Positions 49,359-58,437 of a stretch of DNA of 64,000 bases are shown here, one piece after another; the first letter of the stretch is position 1; every line of letters starts with the position of its first letter. Source of the DNA: JBLMYQ01 sp050260055 (GTDB lineage: Bacteria; Bacillota; Clostridia; Acetivibrionales; UBA4821); contig JBLNBO010000003.1 in assembly GCA_050260055.1 (NCBI GenBank), positions 62,001-126,000 on the forward strand, in the 5' to 3' direction. The notes beneath the pieces are model-generated. The model saw only the letters and a list, made by a program, of their open reading frames with translations, ran no database searches and was not told the origin of the DNA. Position numbers and translations under genes: made by a program.

Positions 49359-49361
49359 CTC

Positions 49362-49547
49362 TTATAGCTTTTCTTCCTTTTCTTCAAGGATTCTAATCTT
49401 TTCATCCTTGATATCAAAAATATACTTAATTAGGCTTCTTTGCTTAACCTCGTGTGCTTCGTAGGTTCCATTTTCATTCTGTCTTAGATATCTAATATCA
49501 TTTCCAAAGCTGTTTTTGCAAAGTTCAAATACTGCTCTAATATCCAT
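49362..49547 (-). CDS. Small hypothetical protein at the end of the Tad operon
   Basis: 61 residues, unknown, one compact alpha/beta domain (IRYLRQNENGTYEAHEVKQR, KYIFDIKDEKIRILEEKEE). AGGAGATAGGAAG upstream. Distance of 17 nt to the preceding TadE-like gene on the same strand suggests it is the last gene of the tad transcript. No membrane segment. Convergent with the dehydrogenase gene at 3 nt distance. Confidence 0.5.
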   Translation of the reverse strand: MDIRAVFELCKNSFGNDIRYLRQNENGTYEAHEVKQRSLIKYIFDIKDEKIRILEEKEEKL

Positions 49548-49564
49548 TCTTCCTATCTCCTATG

Positions 49565-49990
49565 TTATCTTTTGCTGACACTCTGCCGTCTGACAATCAT
49601 TTGAATTGCCCTTTCTCTGTTTTCCGCCGATAGTGAATTCCCCTTTAGGAAAGGGAGATTATAAGTATAGGTATATGTAATATTAAGAAATATTGGCTCT
49701 CCGTAATCAACAGGCTGTTCTGTAGCCGAAACGTCAATTTTTGACTGTTCAAAATGCTCTAACGTCAGCTCATTGACAAGCCTGCTTTTTTCATCCCGGG
49801 TTAAATAGCCATATTCCTCCATTATAAAAATATATTTAAGCGACTCTAACGATAATTTTTCATACCATATAAAAGGAAGTATAATATTAACGCAAACAAC
49901 AACCAGCAACGCTATAAGAAACATTGATATGGCAGTAATAATTGGTGCTCCAACAGATGTAGAACCTCTTTGAGATTTGCAAATCCCCAT
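49565..49990 (-). CDS. TadE-like pilus membrane protein
   Basis: 141 residues. N-terminus SQRGSTSVGAPIITAISMFL with a polar leader before a helix (about 15-40), the layout of TadE/TadF minor pseudopilins, followed by an outside domain of 100 residues with a tyrosine-rich strand (LNITYTYTYNLPFLKGN). Homology to TadE is by pattern and context, not firmly by domain. Co-transcribed with the TadE-like gene upstream (50013-50498), 22 nt apart. Confidence 0.65.
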   Translation of the reverse strand: MGICKSQRGSTSVGAPIITAISMFLIALLVVVCVNIILPFIWYEKLSLESLKYIFIMEEYGYLTRDEKSRLVNELTLEHFEQSKIDVSATEQPVDYGEPIFLNITYTYTYNLPFLKGNSLSAENRERAIQMIVRRQSVSKR

Positions 49991-50012
49991 CGTTATCCCC
50001 TTCTTTATAAAC

Positions 50013-50498
50013 CTATTTCAGCACCTTTTGCACTTTAACATTCTGTTTAATCCTAAAGTAAAAAATATCCTTAAACACTTTCCTAAATACTATAGGAGAA
50101 ACCTTCACTCCTATCTCTGTCTTTATTACTGGCTCATTAGTCGTATCATAATCATACCTAATAATATCGATTTTTTCTATCAGCTTGTTCCCATTCTTTA
50201 ATTCCTCATCCAATCCATAATTCTGCCTTAGCACTTCCTTAAAGAATTTTAGATATTCTTCGCGGCTTATATCATTTAATCCCTTTCCTTCGGCATCCTT
50301 GTTTAAAGCAATTACCGCTGCTCGGTTTATTACAAACATATCAACCTTTATTGTATACATGATGGAATTTATATGATTTACCAAAATAGCGGCAGCTAAT
50401 AAAAATACTAATGCCGAGGCAAATCCAGTTGCCACTATTATTAAAAGAAGATTTGCTTCTCCCTTTGATTGAGTTCTCAGGTTTTTAATGCTCAACAT
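50013..50498 (-). CDS. TadE-like pilus membrane protein
   Basis: 161 residues from the ATG at 50498, which overlaps the stop region of the large secreted protein by 14 nt; the open frame extends another 13 codons inside that gene. N-terminal RTQSKGEANLLLIIVATGFA carries a short basic leader and a glycine before a helix (about 15-38), like TadE/TadG-family pseudopilins. The outer domain contains KVSPIVFRKVFKDIFYFRI. Probably a minor pseudopilin of the Tad fibre. GGGAG site upstream inside the preceding gene. Confidence 0.65.
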   Translation of the reverse strand: MLSIKNLRTQSKGEANLLLIIVATGFASALVFLLAAAILVNHINSIMYTIKVDMFVINRAAVIALNKDAEGKGLNDISREEYLKFFKEVLRQNYGLDEELKNGNKLIEKIDIIRYDYDTTNEPVIKTEIGVKVSPIVFRKVFKDIFYFRIKQNVKVQKVLK

Positions 50499-53400
50499 AT
50501 GTAGTCGTCTCCCAATAGTTTTTATCAACTGGGTCATGGTCTCCGGGGTTATCTATGTAGGACCTTATATCCCTGTTTAGTAAGGTATCCCATCTTTCAA
50601 ATATATCGAGCTTTATATCCTTTACTATGCTTCTTGTACCGCTGTATGCTTTTAGCCTTAAAACAAACGGATCTTTTATTCTTTCCAGGAGCCTGCTCTT
50701 ATCTATTTCAAAAGCATCCTGGCTTTCCTGCCTTAATGTATACCATGAGTGCAATGTTTGCTTTGTCCCATATGGTATTAGGTAGTATGCTGTAAAAATA
50801 TTGTCATTGCTGCTTAATAGTTTAAAGGCTTTCTCAAATCTTTTAGGGAAGATATAATGTTTTTCAAGCTCCTGCAAAGATGAGAAAGTAAAGGGCGTTT
50901 TGCCTCTGTTAACTGGATTTTCCCATTCAAATTTTTTGGTCAGCTTATCCAACATTTTTATTGATGAATCCGCTTCTCCTTCAATAGATGGGCCTATGAA
51001 ATCAAATTCTATCCTATCAATATATCCTTTGGTAATAATCTTCAGCCCCATCTCCCAGCCCGCCATTAAAAATCCGGCTGAGTCTGCTGCTCTGGTGCTT
51101 AATGAGCGGCAGAGGGTTTCAACTATAGGTTTATTCTTATCCCCATTTTCATATTGATATCTCCTTAATTCAACTTTTGATATTTCAATTTTTTCATACA
51201 GCATACCAGTATCTGTATCCGTCTCAACAGAGTTACTCGGACCTCTTGCAGTAAATATTCCAGTAGCAAGTCTTCCCGATGCACCTGCCAATCCTTCCGG
51301 ATATTGTAAATTTCCTGTTTCCCAAACCTTGTGAGAACCATCATTTGAAACCATAACCATGCTATACGGGCTTGCGCCAGGAGAAGGGTCAATGGTTACA
51401 GTAACGCTAGTAGCAGCTGCATTTGTCGTGCACCTGGCTTTAAAATTAGTCTTAGTCTCAATACTATCTGGTATATCGCCAATAGGACTTAAGGATAACA
51501 GCACATTAAACGGCTGATAATCGCTTTCTGTTCTTCCTGACGCAGAAGAAGCTTTAAACTCGGCCATTCTACGAGTACCGCCTAATTGGTCATAAGACCC
51601 ATAATCGGCACTTATAGGAATAGTAATGTTATATGTCCAGCATTTAGCCCCTCCTGGATAATCTGCATCAGAATTATCAATGCCTATATATTTCATCGGA
51701 TATGAATTGCCGAAAACTATTAAATCCATAGTACTAGCTTTCTTTGAACTCTTAGCTGTAGCCGTATATGTTTTACCTTGATAAACATAATAAGGAATGC
51801 TGCCTTTGGGATTTAAAAATTCAGGAATGTTTACAAAGAATGTAAGTGTTATCGATGCTTGTAATCCGTTTTTTGCAGTAAGGGTTATTGTATGAGTGCC
51901 TTCAGTAATGTTTGAAGGTAGGGCTATTGTTTTTTTCCATACTAATTTCCCAGGTAGATAATCATATAATTTTTCTGGGTGGGGCTTTCCGTTTCTTCTG
52001 ATGCCGCCATATGTTATATAAGAGCTATAATCTTTTCCGTCATTTGTGTTCTGTCTAAACAATTCAGGATTTGCAATATGATAATTATCACCATATGCAC
52101 CGCTCATAAAAGTATTTATTTGGTCTAAAGACCATACCCTATCAGTTATAATGGTTTTTCCTGAATTCATGCCTATTTCTGAATATGTTTTATTTTCATT
52201 TACATTTTCTTCATATCTTCTCGATCTGAAAGATGGAATACCAGGAACAAATCCTTCCATTGTTCTATCAGCCGTGACCTGAGCGATAAAACTTCCGTTT
52301 TGATAAACATTATACTTATTTCCGCTGTAAGTAATAGCAATCGGCAGATTCCAGTAAGGCAAACTTACTCTCTGGTTCCATATCTGTGCATGAGCATAAA
52401 CACCTTTTACATGAATATTTTCATGGTAATTATGCAGCCAATTGTCAGGCCGCTTATAATAAGAATAATAAAGGCTTCCCTTGCTATCATCAGTAGAATA
52501 AAATGTATAATACCCAAGCAAACCAAATTGACTGTTAACCGCTTTGCTGTATGGGTTTATATTGTAAGCTCCTCCATTATAGTTATGACAAATATATTCA
52601 TATGGGTATACTTCATATCCATAAAGAATCTCTCCGGTTCTTGCAAGCTCCGCATAGTAATTAAATCCCTCTTCATTAACGATCGAACCCCCGGAAGTGC
52701 TTGCCCTAAATCCTTTATTATTCAGGTCAGGAATAATTATTGTACCTTCGCTGCTGCATACATAAGGCTGTCCGCTAGTTCTTTCGTAGTCGTTTTTTGT
52801 GGTATAATTTTCTCTTGTCCCATCAGCTTTTATATGTTCGACATTTGTTACGTTATCAGTAAAAGGTCTGTCGTTATCTTCTGCTATATAAAAATAACCG
52901 CTGGTAGTGTAAATGTTAACTTCATAGGGTTTTTTACCGTTCTTTTCCATTAATCCGCTGCCATAAGAATTTTCAATGTTGTATCCTACCTCATAGCATT
53001 CAGGGCTTGAATCGGTTTCTGCATATATATCCAATGTTTCTCCCGGCTGTACTATTGTTTTACTAAGGGTTCCTGTAATATTAATACTTGCATTAGGGTC
53101 ATTTTCTGCCCTTCCGCTTGTTTGGTTTCGATTGTCAACAGCAATGACCCCGACTTTTAAGTTGAGTAAATCAAGACCTAGCGCAGAAGGGTTCCAATTG
53201 TATTCTTTTATTCCTGTACTTTCTCCGAGATAAGTCCATACATTGTTTTTGTTATAGTAATAGCGGTAGCGGATTTGTTCTGGCGGCGTATAGTCATCCG
53301 ATGATGGGCCATTAATAACTTTTGCAGCAGTTGCAATAACCCCTCCCGGTGTCGTAGGAGGCTTGTCCAGTATAGTCTGCGTTGTAGTGTAACGAATTCT

Positions 53401-54828
53401 GATTTTACCGTTATAGTTGTATTTCCCACCAGGGATTATTTGCTGTTCCTGATATTCATATGTAACAGAGCCACTGTACAATTTGGCAGGATTGTATGCC
53501 AGATAATGCACTACCGTTGTGTAAGGATAGTAATATAGCCCTCCAAACATTCCCCATGTATCAATACCCGCCCAATAATACCAATGATATACTTTGGTTT
53601 TTAACTCACCCAAGTATAAAGGATCATAAAACTTATCTTGGCTTTCGCCAGGGTTTAATGCCGATTGGGATTCTCTTGGCGCTTTATATTCAGCATTACC
53701 TGTAGTTTTGATGCCTGTAGAAATGATATCGTAAATAACACTTATAGAAGAATTACCTTTTACATTATATTTAATAAAGTCAGATGCTCTAAAAGTTTTA
53801 CTCCCCACGCCCGACAATCCTAGCTTGTCATAGCATAGAAATAGGTTGTTTTCTCCCGTAGGATAAGACACATTGTTATTGCCCGGGGCTTGTCCAATAT
53901 AATATCCCCAGAAGTCAACATTAGAAGGCTTAGCATATGTATTTGTTTCTATAAATTTATCTGGTGTTATGTTTGGCAAATCCATAGGGTTGATTTTTAC
54001 TTTTTTTCGGCCCCCGTTTCCGTCAGGCGTATCGATGTCCAGATTAAGGTGCCGATCTACCCATCTCTTGGGACACGAATATGCCAGATTGGTATTTATT
54101 TTTCTTGAAACCTTACCCTCTGTAAAATTAACTGCAATAACACCTGCTTCTTTATTTGATGTATCAATTGTAAAGGTATTACCATTTTTATCAATTTCAT
54201 TTACATAAGCCGATTTATATGGTGTAACTGTTGCAGTAGCCGCATATGCTTTGTTACGGTTATTTGAAGGAGCCGATATGGTAATGCATTTATCAGATGT
54301 ACTGTTGTAGTCATATCCGTCCTTGCCCTTTTTGGGATCAACCAATACTTTTAAGGTAGTAGTCCCAATACCAGAAGCGCTTAATAAAGAACCGTCGGCA
54401 GAAGATACCCCTGTAATTGCAGTTATACTGTCGCATTCTGAATTAACAGGAATAGATATAATATTATTGCTATCTGCGATTTTATCATCAATATCAATGG
54501 TGTCCGTATGAATAATTGTCTTTGCAACAGGCTGACTGCTAGGTGTCCCTCCAATGAGATTAACCGTTACCGCATTGGTATTTATACTTGTACTTTCTAC
54601 TCTTCCATTATCAGCCTCTGAGGAGATTACTTTCACATTCTTATAGTTAGGTTGGATTGGCACCTGGACAGAAGCTTTCTGCGTATCACTAATGGTCGAA
54701 AACCTCAAATCCTGCTCTGCTGTTATATCTTCAGTTATCAGTATGTCTCCAAGAGAAATGGCTGGAAATGTCGCAATCACAAGAGCAAACAACAATATAT
54801 ATGATGTCAGTTTTTTTATATTTTTCAT
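50485..54828 (-). CDS. Large secreted protein of the Tad operon
   Basis: 1447 residues with a signal peptide (KNIKKLTSYILLFALVIATF, cleaved near ISLGD). No family recognised in the main body. It is rich in Tyr, Asn, Ser and Thr, with aromatic Y/W-rich beta sequence (YYYNKNNVWTYLGESTG, KVYHWYYWAGIDTWGMFGGL) and Ig-like beta repeats around residues 580-630 and 1030-1100 (ITLTAKNGLQASITLTFFVN, GKTYTATAKSSKKASTMDL). Probably an extracellular, fibre-associated or cell-surface protein. It sits between the SLH protein and the TadE-like genes and overlaps the latter, so it belongs to the tad operon. Could be an adhesin or a tip protein of the Tad pilus. Confidence 0.75.
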   Translation of the reverse strand: MKNIKKLTSYILLFALVIATFPAISLGDILITEDITAEQDLRFSTISDTQKASVQVPIQPNYKNVKVISSEADNGRVESTSINTNAVTVNLIGGTPSSQPVAKTIIHTDTIDIDDKIADSNNIISIPVNSECDSITAITGVSSADGSLLSASGIGTTTLKVLVDPKKGKDGYDYNSTSDKCITISAPSNNRNKAYAATATVTPYKSAYVNEIDKNGNTFTIDTSNKEAGVIAVNFTEGKVSRKINTNLAYSCPKRWVDRHLNLDIDTPDGNGGRKKVKINPMDLPNITPDKFIETNTYAKPSNVDFWGYYIGQAPGNNNVSYPTGENNLFLCYDKLGLSGVGSKTFRASDFIKYNVKGNSSISVIYDIISTGIKTTGNAEYKAPRESQSALNPGESQDKFYDPLYLGELKTKVYHWYYWAGIDTWGMFGGLYYYPYTTVVHYLAYNPAKLYSGSVTYEYQEQQIIPGGKYNYNGKIRIRYTTTQTILDKPPTTPGGVIATAAKVINGPSSDDYTPPEQIRYRYYYNKNNVWTYLGESTGIKEYNWNPSALGLDLLNLKVGVIAVDNRNQTSGRAENDPNASINITGTLSKTIVQPGETLDIYAETDSSPECYEVGYNIENSYGSGLMEKNGKKPYEVNIYTTSGYFYIAEDNDRPFTDNVTNVEHIKADGTRENYTTKNDYERTSGQPYVCSSEGTIIIPDLNNKGFRASTSGGSIVNEEGFNYYAELARTGEILYGYEVYPYEYICHNYNGGAYNINPYSKAVNSQFGLLGYYTFYSTDDSKGSLYYSYYKRPDNWLHNYHENIHVKGVYAHAQIWNQRVSLPYWNLPIAITYSGNKYNVYQNGSFIAQVTADRTMEGFVPGIPSFRSRRYEENVNENKTYSEIGMNSGKTIITDRVWSLDQINTFMSGAYGDNYHIANPELFRQNTNDGKDYSSYITYGGIRRNGKPHPEKLYDYLPGKLVWKKTIALPSNITEGTHTITLTAKNGLQASITLTFFVNIPEFLNPKGSIPYYVYQGKTYTATAKSSKKASTMDLIVFGNSYPMKYIGIDNSDADYPGGAKCWTYNITIPISADYGSYDQLGGTRRMAEFKASSASGRTESDYQPFNVLLSLSPIGDIPDSIETKTNFKARCTTNAAATSVTVTIDPSPGASPYSMVMVSNDGSHKVWETGNLQYPEGLAGASGRLATGIFTARGPSNSVETDTDTGMLYEKIEISKVELRRYQYENGDKNKPIVETLCRSLSTRAADSAGFLMAGWEMGLKIITKGYIDRIEFDFIGPSIEGEADSSIKMLDKLTKKFEWENPVNRGKTPFTFSSLQELEKHYIFPKRFEKAFKLLSSNDNIFTAYYLIPYGTKQTLHSWYTLRQESQDAFEIDKSRLLERIKDPFVLRLKAYSGTRSIVKDIKLDIFERWDTLLNRDIRSYIDNPGDHDPVDKNYWETTTYVEH

Positions 54829-54846
54829 ACAACCCTCTAACTTTAA

Positions 54847-56130
54847 TCAATAATTAATAACCATGCATCTATAGTCTGTTGCGTTTACTGTATCTCTCCC
54901 ACCATATAGCTTTACTTCTCCAGTTGTCGGAAGATTATTTGAAAAAACAATTAACGTATATGTTTGTGTTTTAACTTTATTAGTAAAACAACCCAAATTA
55001 GTAGCCTTTCCATAATACCAAGCATTCATTTCTTCAAGGGAACACGTATACTTTAAGCTGTTATAAGAAATACTATTATCATGAAATAGAACATTTCTTA
55101 ATAATTTTGCATAATCATAGTTCCAAGAACCATTTGATGGAATTTCCCCTGTGTATGAAACAGTAACATTAATTACAATAATGTTTGTATTGTTAAAATT
55201 TATACTAAATGGATTTTTAAATATCTTCATTCGCTTTGCTGCCTGCATAATAAAATTCTTATACTTTCCATTGTAATTCTTATCAATATGCTCCCACTCA
55301 AGCCAATTAATCTGTTCAGTCAACTCAGGGTTCCTTATTGTCCATCCTTTTACCGTTTTCGTAGTGTCAGGAAGCATGTCAATGTATGTTACATATTCCC
55401 CATTGGTATTATAAAAAGGCTTCCTTTCCTGTATATCCTCTGGAGAAACGCTGTAATTCTCCAGCTTGTCCGCATTCTCAATGAATCTCATGATAAACGC
55501 AGCCAGCTCTGCTCTGGTTGCATATCTGTTCAATCCTGCAGTATTATCCTCATAACCTTTCAATATACCCTTTTTATATAATATATAAACTGCTTTTTTA
55601 TGTTTTTGATCCAGTTTCTGTGCATCCTTGAAAACAGGGTACATTGTAACCGTATTATCATTAACCACTGCTTTGGTCTTACTAAAACAGTTAATCAGCA
55701 TTCTGCATGCCTCGAATCTAGAAATGATTTCTTCCGGCTTTAGTCTTTCACCGTAATCATCTGGTTCGGCAATTCCTTTCTGTTGTGCTATACCAATATA
55801 TTTACTTGCCCAATGACCAACCGGCACATCCGTATACGTAGAATATACCTCTTGGCTGACAGTATATCCCATGGTCCTAACAAGCGCAGTCATAAACTCT
55901 GCCCTGCTCATGTTCTGATCCGGCCTAAATGTTCCATCAGGATAACCCCCTAAAATCTTGCTTTTTTGTGCCGCAAGTTTAATAATTGTACTTTTAGCCC
56001 AATGGTTTGCCGGAATATCATTAAAATTCACTCCAATTATATTTGGCTTTGGATTATATTCTATGCTTGCATATGTAGGTGTTGAAAACATTAATAACAT
56101 TAAGCACACCGCTAATACTTTCTTTTTCAT
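54847..56130 (-). CDS. SLH-domain surface protein of the Tad operon
   Basis: 427 residues from the ATG at 56130 (GGGAGG 7 nt upstream). Signal peptide MKKKVLAVCLMLLMFSTPTY cleaved after ASA-like YAS. Three SLH repeats: FNDIPANHWAKSTIIKLAAQ ... YPDGTFRPDQNMSRAEF, YTDVPVGHWASKYIGIAQQK and YKKGILKGYEDNTAGLNRYA, ending near residue 215; they bind pyruvylated secondary cell-wall polymer. The C-terminal 200 residues have no recognised family (contains EWEHIDKNYNGKYKNFIMQA). It could anchor the large secreted protein or the pilus at the cell wall. Located 18 nt upstream of the large protein's start. Confidence 0.88.
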   Translation of the reverse strand: MKKKVLAVCLMLLMFSTPTYASIEYNPKPNIIGVNFNDIPANHWAKSTIIKLAAQKSKILGGYPDGTFRPDQNMSRAEFMTALVRTMGYTVSQEVYSTYTDVPVGHWASKYIGIAQQKGIAEPDDYGERLKPEEIISRFEACRMLINCFSKTKAVVNDNTVTMYPVFKDAQKLDQKHKKAVYILYKKGILKGYEDNTAGLNRYATRAELAAFIMRFIENADKLENYSVSPEDIQERKPFYNTNGEYVTYIDMLPDTTKTVKGWTIRNPELTEQINWLEWEHIDKNYNGKYKNFIMQAAKRMKIFKNPFSINFNNTNIIVINVTVSYTGEIPSNGSWNYDYAKLLRNVLFHDNSISYNSLKYTCSLEEMNAWYYGKATNLGCFTNKVKTQTYTLIVFSNNLPTTGEVKLYGGRDTVNATDYRCMVINY

Positions 56131-56160
56131 AATAGTTCCTCCCTTAATCTTCCAGCAGCA

Positions 56161-56190
56161 TTGCATATTTATATTAATCTGTGCTATACT
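56161..56190 (+). promoter_or_regulatory. Promoter of the antisense RNA
   Basis: -35 TTGCAT (56161-56166), 18-bp spacer ending TGC, -10 TATACT (56185-56190). Strong and on the strand opposite the tad operon. Confidence 0.65.
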
Positions 56191-56196
56191 ATTTAT

Positions 56197-56261
56197 AGAG
56201 GGGCTACGGCTCGTCAGGTTTTTGTTCTATTTAACGGTCACTAAGTGCCGTTATTTTTTTA
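56197..56261 (+). ncRNA. Candidate antisense RNA (type I antitoxin)
   Basis: About 65 nt from the predicted start to a terminator AACGG-T-CAC-TAA-GTG-CCGTT followed by T7. It is complementary to the 3' end of the small membrane-peptide gene: the stop codon of that gene (56251-56253) lies in the RNA's terminator. Short size, strong promoter, T-run and convergent overlap match type I antitoxin RNAs of the Fst/Ldr class. Confidence 0.6.
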
Positions 56262-56391
56262 TGTTTCTTTCCCTCGAGGAAAATCTTTTAATTATTATAG
56301 CGGTCACAACAGCTATAATAATTGGGGAAAGAATATTTTTAAACAACCATACGGTTGTCATACCTACAAAGTATGTAATATCCTTCTCCAT
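56251..56391 (-). CDS. Candidate type I toxin, small hydrophobic peptide
   Basis: 46 residues from the ATG at 56391 (AAGGGGGG 9 nt upstream). One hydrophobic helix (about residues 10-36) with LSPIIIAVVTAIIIKRF then a charged, basic end SSRERNIKK; the helix with an internal proline and a basic tail is the layout of Fst-family type I toxins. The stop codon overlaps the terminator of a convergent RNA promoter at 56161. It sits in the tad operon between the receiver-like gene and the SLH gene. Function is inferred; it could also be a small accessory membrane peptide. Confidence 0.5.
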   Translation of the reverse strand: MEKDITYFVGMTTVWLFKNILSPIIIAVVTAIIIKRFSSRERNIKK

Positions 56392-56514
56392 AGACTTCAC
56401 CCCCCCTTCTTTTGTGTTTAACCCCTGCCGAGCCATACGCCCCATGTTTTGCAGAGACACAAAAGAAAGTGCTGAGATGGGCTAACCTGCAACCCAAAGT
56501 ATTAAAATATAAAG

Positions 56515-57306
56515 TTATAGTCCTCTTGCTTTTTTCTTTAACTTGATACTAATAAGCTCCTTTTCAAGACCACCTAACAAGTGACTTTTTATCTCCTCAA
56601 GCTCGTTATCAGGATTTTTGTCAAAAAATTTATTTTTTATATAGCTATAAAAATAAATGTTAGTGTCTCCGGCTGAAACGAAAAGCTTTTTCTCAATAAT
56701 TTTGATATCGTTTTCCCCGCATTCATGAAGCATTACCAGTATTACATTATCATAAATATAAACAAAGTCTGTATCCCGCAAACACTTTCTAAGCTTTTCT
56801 AAGGTGTCTTGGGCTCTCTCCGAACTAAAATCCCCATCTGCAAATCCAAGAGCTATAAGCCCCAAAGGGGATTGTGAGCGGCTTGCTTTTTTAATTTCTC
56901 TTTTTACAAAATCCTCTACGTTTATTTGTATTTCATAACTCTTTTTATTTGCTGCCCCAGCTTTTCTCGCGGAAAGACTTTCAATTACAGACACAAGCCT
57001 TTTAGAAAGCATATCAGGGTTATACGGCTTTCTTACTATATCTATGCACCCCAACTTATAACAAAAATTTATAAACCTATCATCTGCGTTTTCATACAAT
57101 ACTACCGGATTCATTCTTCTTAAAATTAATGTATCAAACATTCTCCTTAATTCTTCAATGCTTTTTGGGCAAAGAATAATCAGGTTATATGCTTCTTCAT
57201 CTGTTTCCTCCGGTATATATTTTTCATATTCAAGAAATACTCCATGTTTTTTTAATTCAACTTCTAATTCTTCATGCCTTAAATCATCAATAATAAGAAT
57301 TCTCAC
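56515..57306 (-). CDS. Receiver-like protein with degenerate GGDEF-like C-terminus
   Basis: 263 residues. The N-terminal 110 residues follow the receiver fold with MRILIIDDLRHEELEVELKK, but the phosphoacceptor position reads IILCPKSIEE (no Asp) and the rest gives CIDIVRKPYNP with the K at the right place; so phosphorylation seems lost. The C-terminal 150 residues resemble a degenerate GGDEF domain (IKKASRSQSPLGLIALGFAD, then LRKCLRDTDFVYIYDNVILV and MLHECGENDIKIIEKK) without the GG(D/E)EF loop. Possible non-catalytic sensor of phosphate or c-di-GMP status coupled to the pilus. Overlaps the CpaB stop by 1 nt. Confidence 0.65.
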   Translation of the reverse strand: MRILIIDDLRHEELEVELKKHGVFLEYEKYIPEETDEEAYNLIILCPKSIEELRRMFDTLILRRMNPVVLYENADDRFINFCYKLGCIDIVRKPYNPDMLSKRLVSVIESLSARKAGAANKKSYEIQINVEDFVKREIKKASRSQSPLGLIALGFADGDFSSERAQDTLEKLRKCLRDTDFVYIYDNVILVMLHECGENDIKIIEKKLFVSAGDTNIYFYSYIKNKFFDKNPDNELEEIKSHLLGGLEKELISIKLKKKARGL

Positions 57307-58028
57307 TATAATCCCCCTTCGTTATATGGCAGTCCTGTAATATCAAAGACACCTTGTCCTTTGCAGTTATTTATCATCAATGCATCTTCATGTCCTACTG
57401 AAAAAACTACAGTGTCAACCTTTTCTCTTCTAGCATAATCTCCAAGAGCGACTCCGCTGTTATCAAAAACGCCTAGTACAACTACATTTTCTAAAAGTCT
57501 TACTGTACAGTAATCTTCTCCTCCAGTATTACCCTCGCCCGACATATAGAACTCTCTTTTTGAAATAATATTTTTTAACTCAGAATACCTTCCAGTAAAA
57601 TATAACCTTATAACATCTCCTGTTCTAACCTGATAAGAAATAGCATTCTCTGGGGCTTTTAGTTTTACAGAAATTTTTTCTTTTCCGATTTCAATGGGAA
57701 TTATTTTTACTTCTCCTTTTGAAGCCATTGCCTGATCAAGTAATATTTCGCCTTTATGAATAGGCTCTATTGAATAATGGTTCTGCACTTCCTCAAGCTT
57801 TTTTACGGCTTTTACGTTCATAACCATACTTAAAGGAACATCAACCAACTTAAACATATAGGTATCTAACATTTTGTTAGGCTGGATATCTTTAATCGCC
57901 AAAACAACCTTTTCTGTAGGCTCATAATGCACAAATATTCTTTGAATCGCTGTTGTAACAACAAATATTACCAAAGTAAGTACGGCTGACAAAACCAACA
58001 TATTAAATCTTCTTGTCACTATCTTCAC
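57306..58028 (-). CDS. cpaB: Flp pilus assembly protein CpaB/RcpC (SAF domain)
   Basis: 240 residues. N-terminal helix (about 9-28), then a SAF domain (KVVLAIKDIQPNKMLDTYMF, PIHKGEILLDQAM) and a beta-rich region (VRTGDVIRLYFTGRYSELKN, RLLENVVVLGVFDNSG) matching the CpaB/RcpC layout. The protein is thought to act in the periplasm or outside the membrane during Flp fibre export. It is separated from the pilin gene by a large hairpin region. Confidence 0.85.
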   Translation of the reverse strand: MKIVTRRFNMLVLSAVLTLVIFVVTTAIQRIFVHYEPTEKVVLAIKDIQPNKMLDTYMFKLVDVPLSMVMNVKAVKKLEEVQNHYSIEPIHKGEILLDQAMASKGEVKIIPIEIGKEKISVKLKAPENAISYQVRTGDVIRLYFTGRYSELKNIISKREFYMSGEGNTGGEDYCTVRLLENVVVLGVFDNSGVALGDYARREKVDTVVFSVGHEDALMINNCKGQGVFDITGLPYNEGGL

Positions 58029-58057
58029 CGCCTAAAAATATTATTTATTTTACTTTT

Positions 58058-58205
58058 AAAATCAAATTAATTTTTAATCAAAATTTTTTGGCAAAATTCA
58101 GCCTCTTCTAAGGCAATCCATTTGAGCTTTACTTCTTTGGAATGGACCTCAAAATGGCTTGCCGTTGTTATCAAAATTTTGCGAGGAAATTGAATTTGAT
58201 TTTAA
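58058..58205 (-). repeat. Large imperfect inverted repeat between the Flp pilin and cpaB
   Basis: About 148 nt. Outer arms AATCAAATTAATTTTT / AAATTGAATTTGATTTT-like, a middle pair GCAAAATT / AATTTTGC, and an inner hairpin GGCAATCCATTT / AAAATGGCTTGCC with two irregularities. On the tad transcript it would form an intercistronic structure just downstream of the pilin gene, as expected for reducing expression of the following genes relative to the pilin. Confidence 0.55.
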
Positions 58206-58212
58206 TTAATTT

Positions 58213-58416
58213 CTATTTAAAAGGTTCACTTCCCTCTCCTTCAAACCAGGTTGTAATAGTGCTTATCATACTTTCAAAGAACTTTTGCATTTGTGGAAAG
58301 AATATTGTAACAATCAAAACCAATATTATTCCTGCAATTAATACTACTTGAAGCATTTCCATTCCAGTTTCTTTTTCTACTTTTACTTTCAGCCATTGAT
58401 ACATCATTCTAAACAT
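58213..58416 (-). CDS. Flp-like pilin
   Basis: 67 residues. A short N-terminal charged region, then VEKETG-MEMLQVVLIAGIIL: a prepilin-type glycine followed by a small, strongly hydrophobic helix and a polar end (FFESMISTITTWFEGEG). Size and layout of Flp/class IVb pilins. The usual E5 is at +2 here (M-E). Position between the platform genes and cpaB fits the fibre subunit. The big hairpin follows. Confidence 0.8.
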   Translation of the reverse strand: MFRMMYQWLKVKVEKETGMEMLQVVLIAGIILVLIVTIFFPQMQKFFESMISTITTWFEGEGSEPFK

Positions 58417-58437
58417 TCAAAATTCTCCTCTCAAAAA

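Noticed and set aside
52300..52953. 217-residue plus-strand open frame
   Set aside because: Antisense to the large secreted protein, hydrophobic only because of the reversed Tyr/Asn codons.
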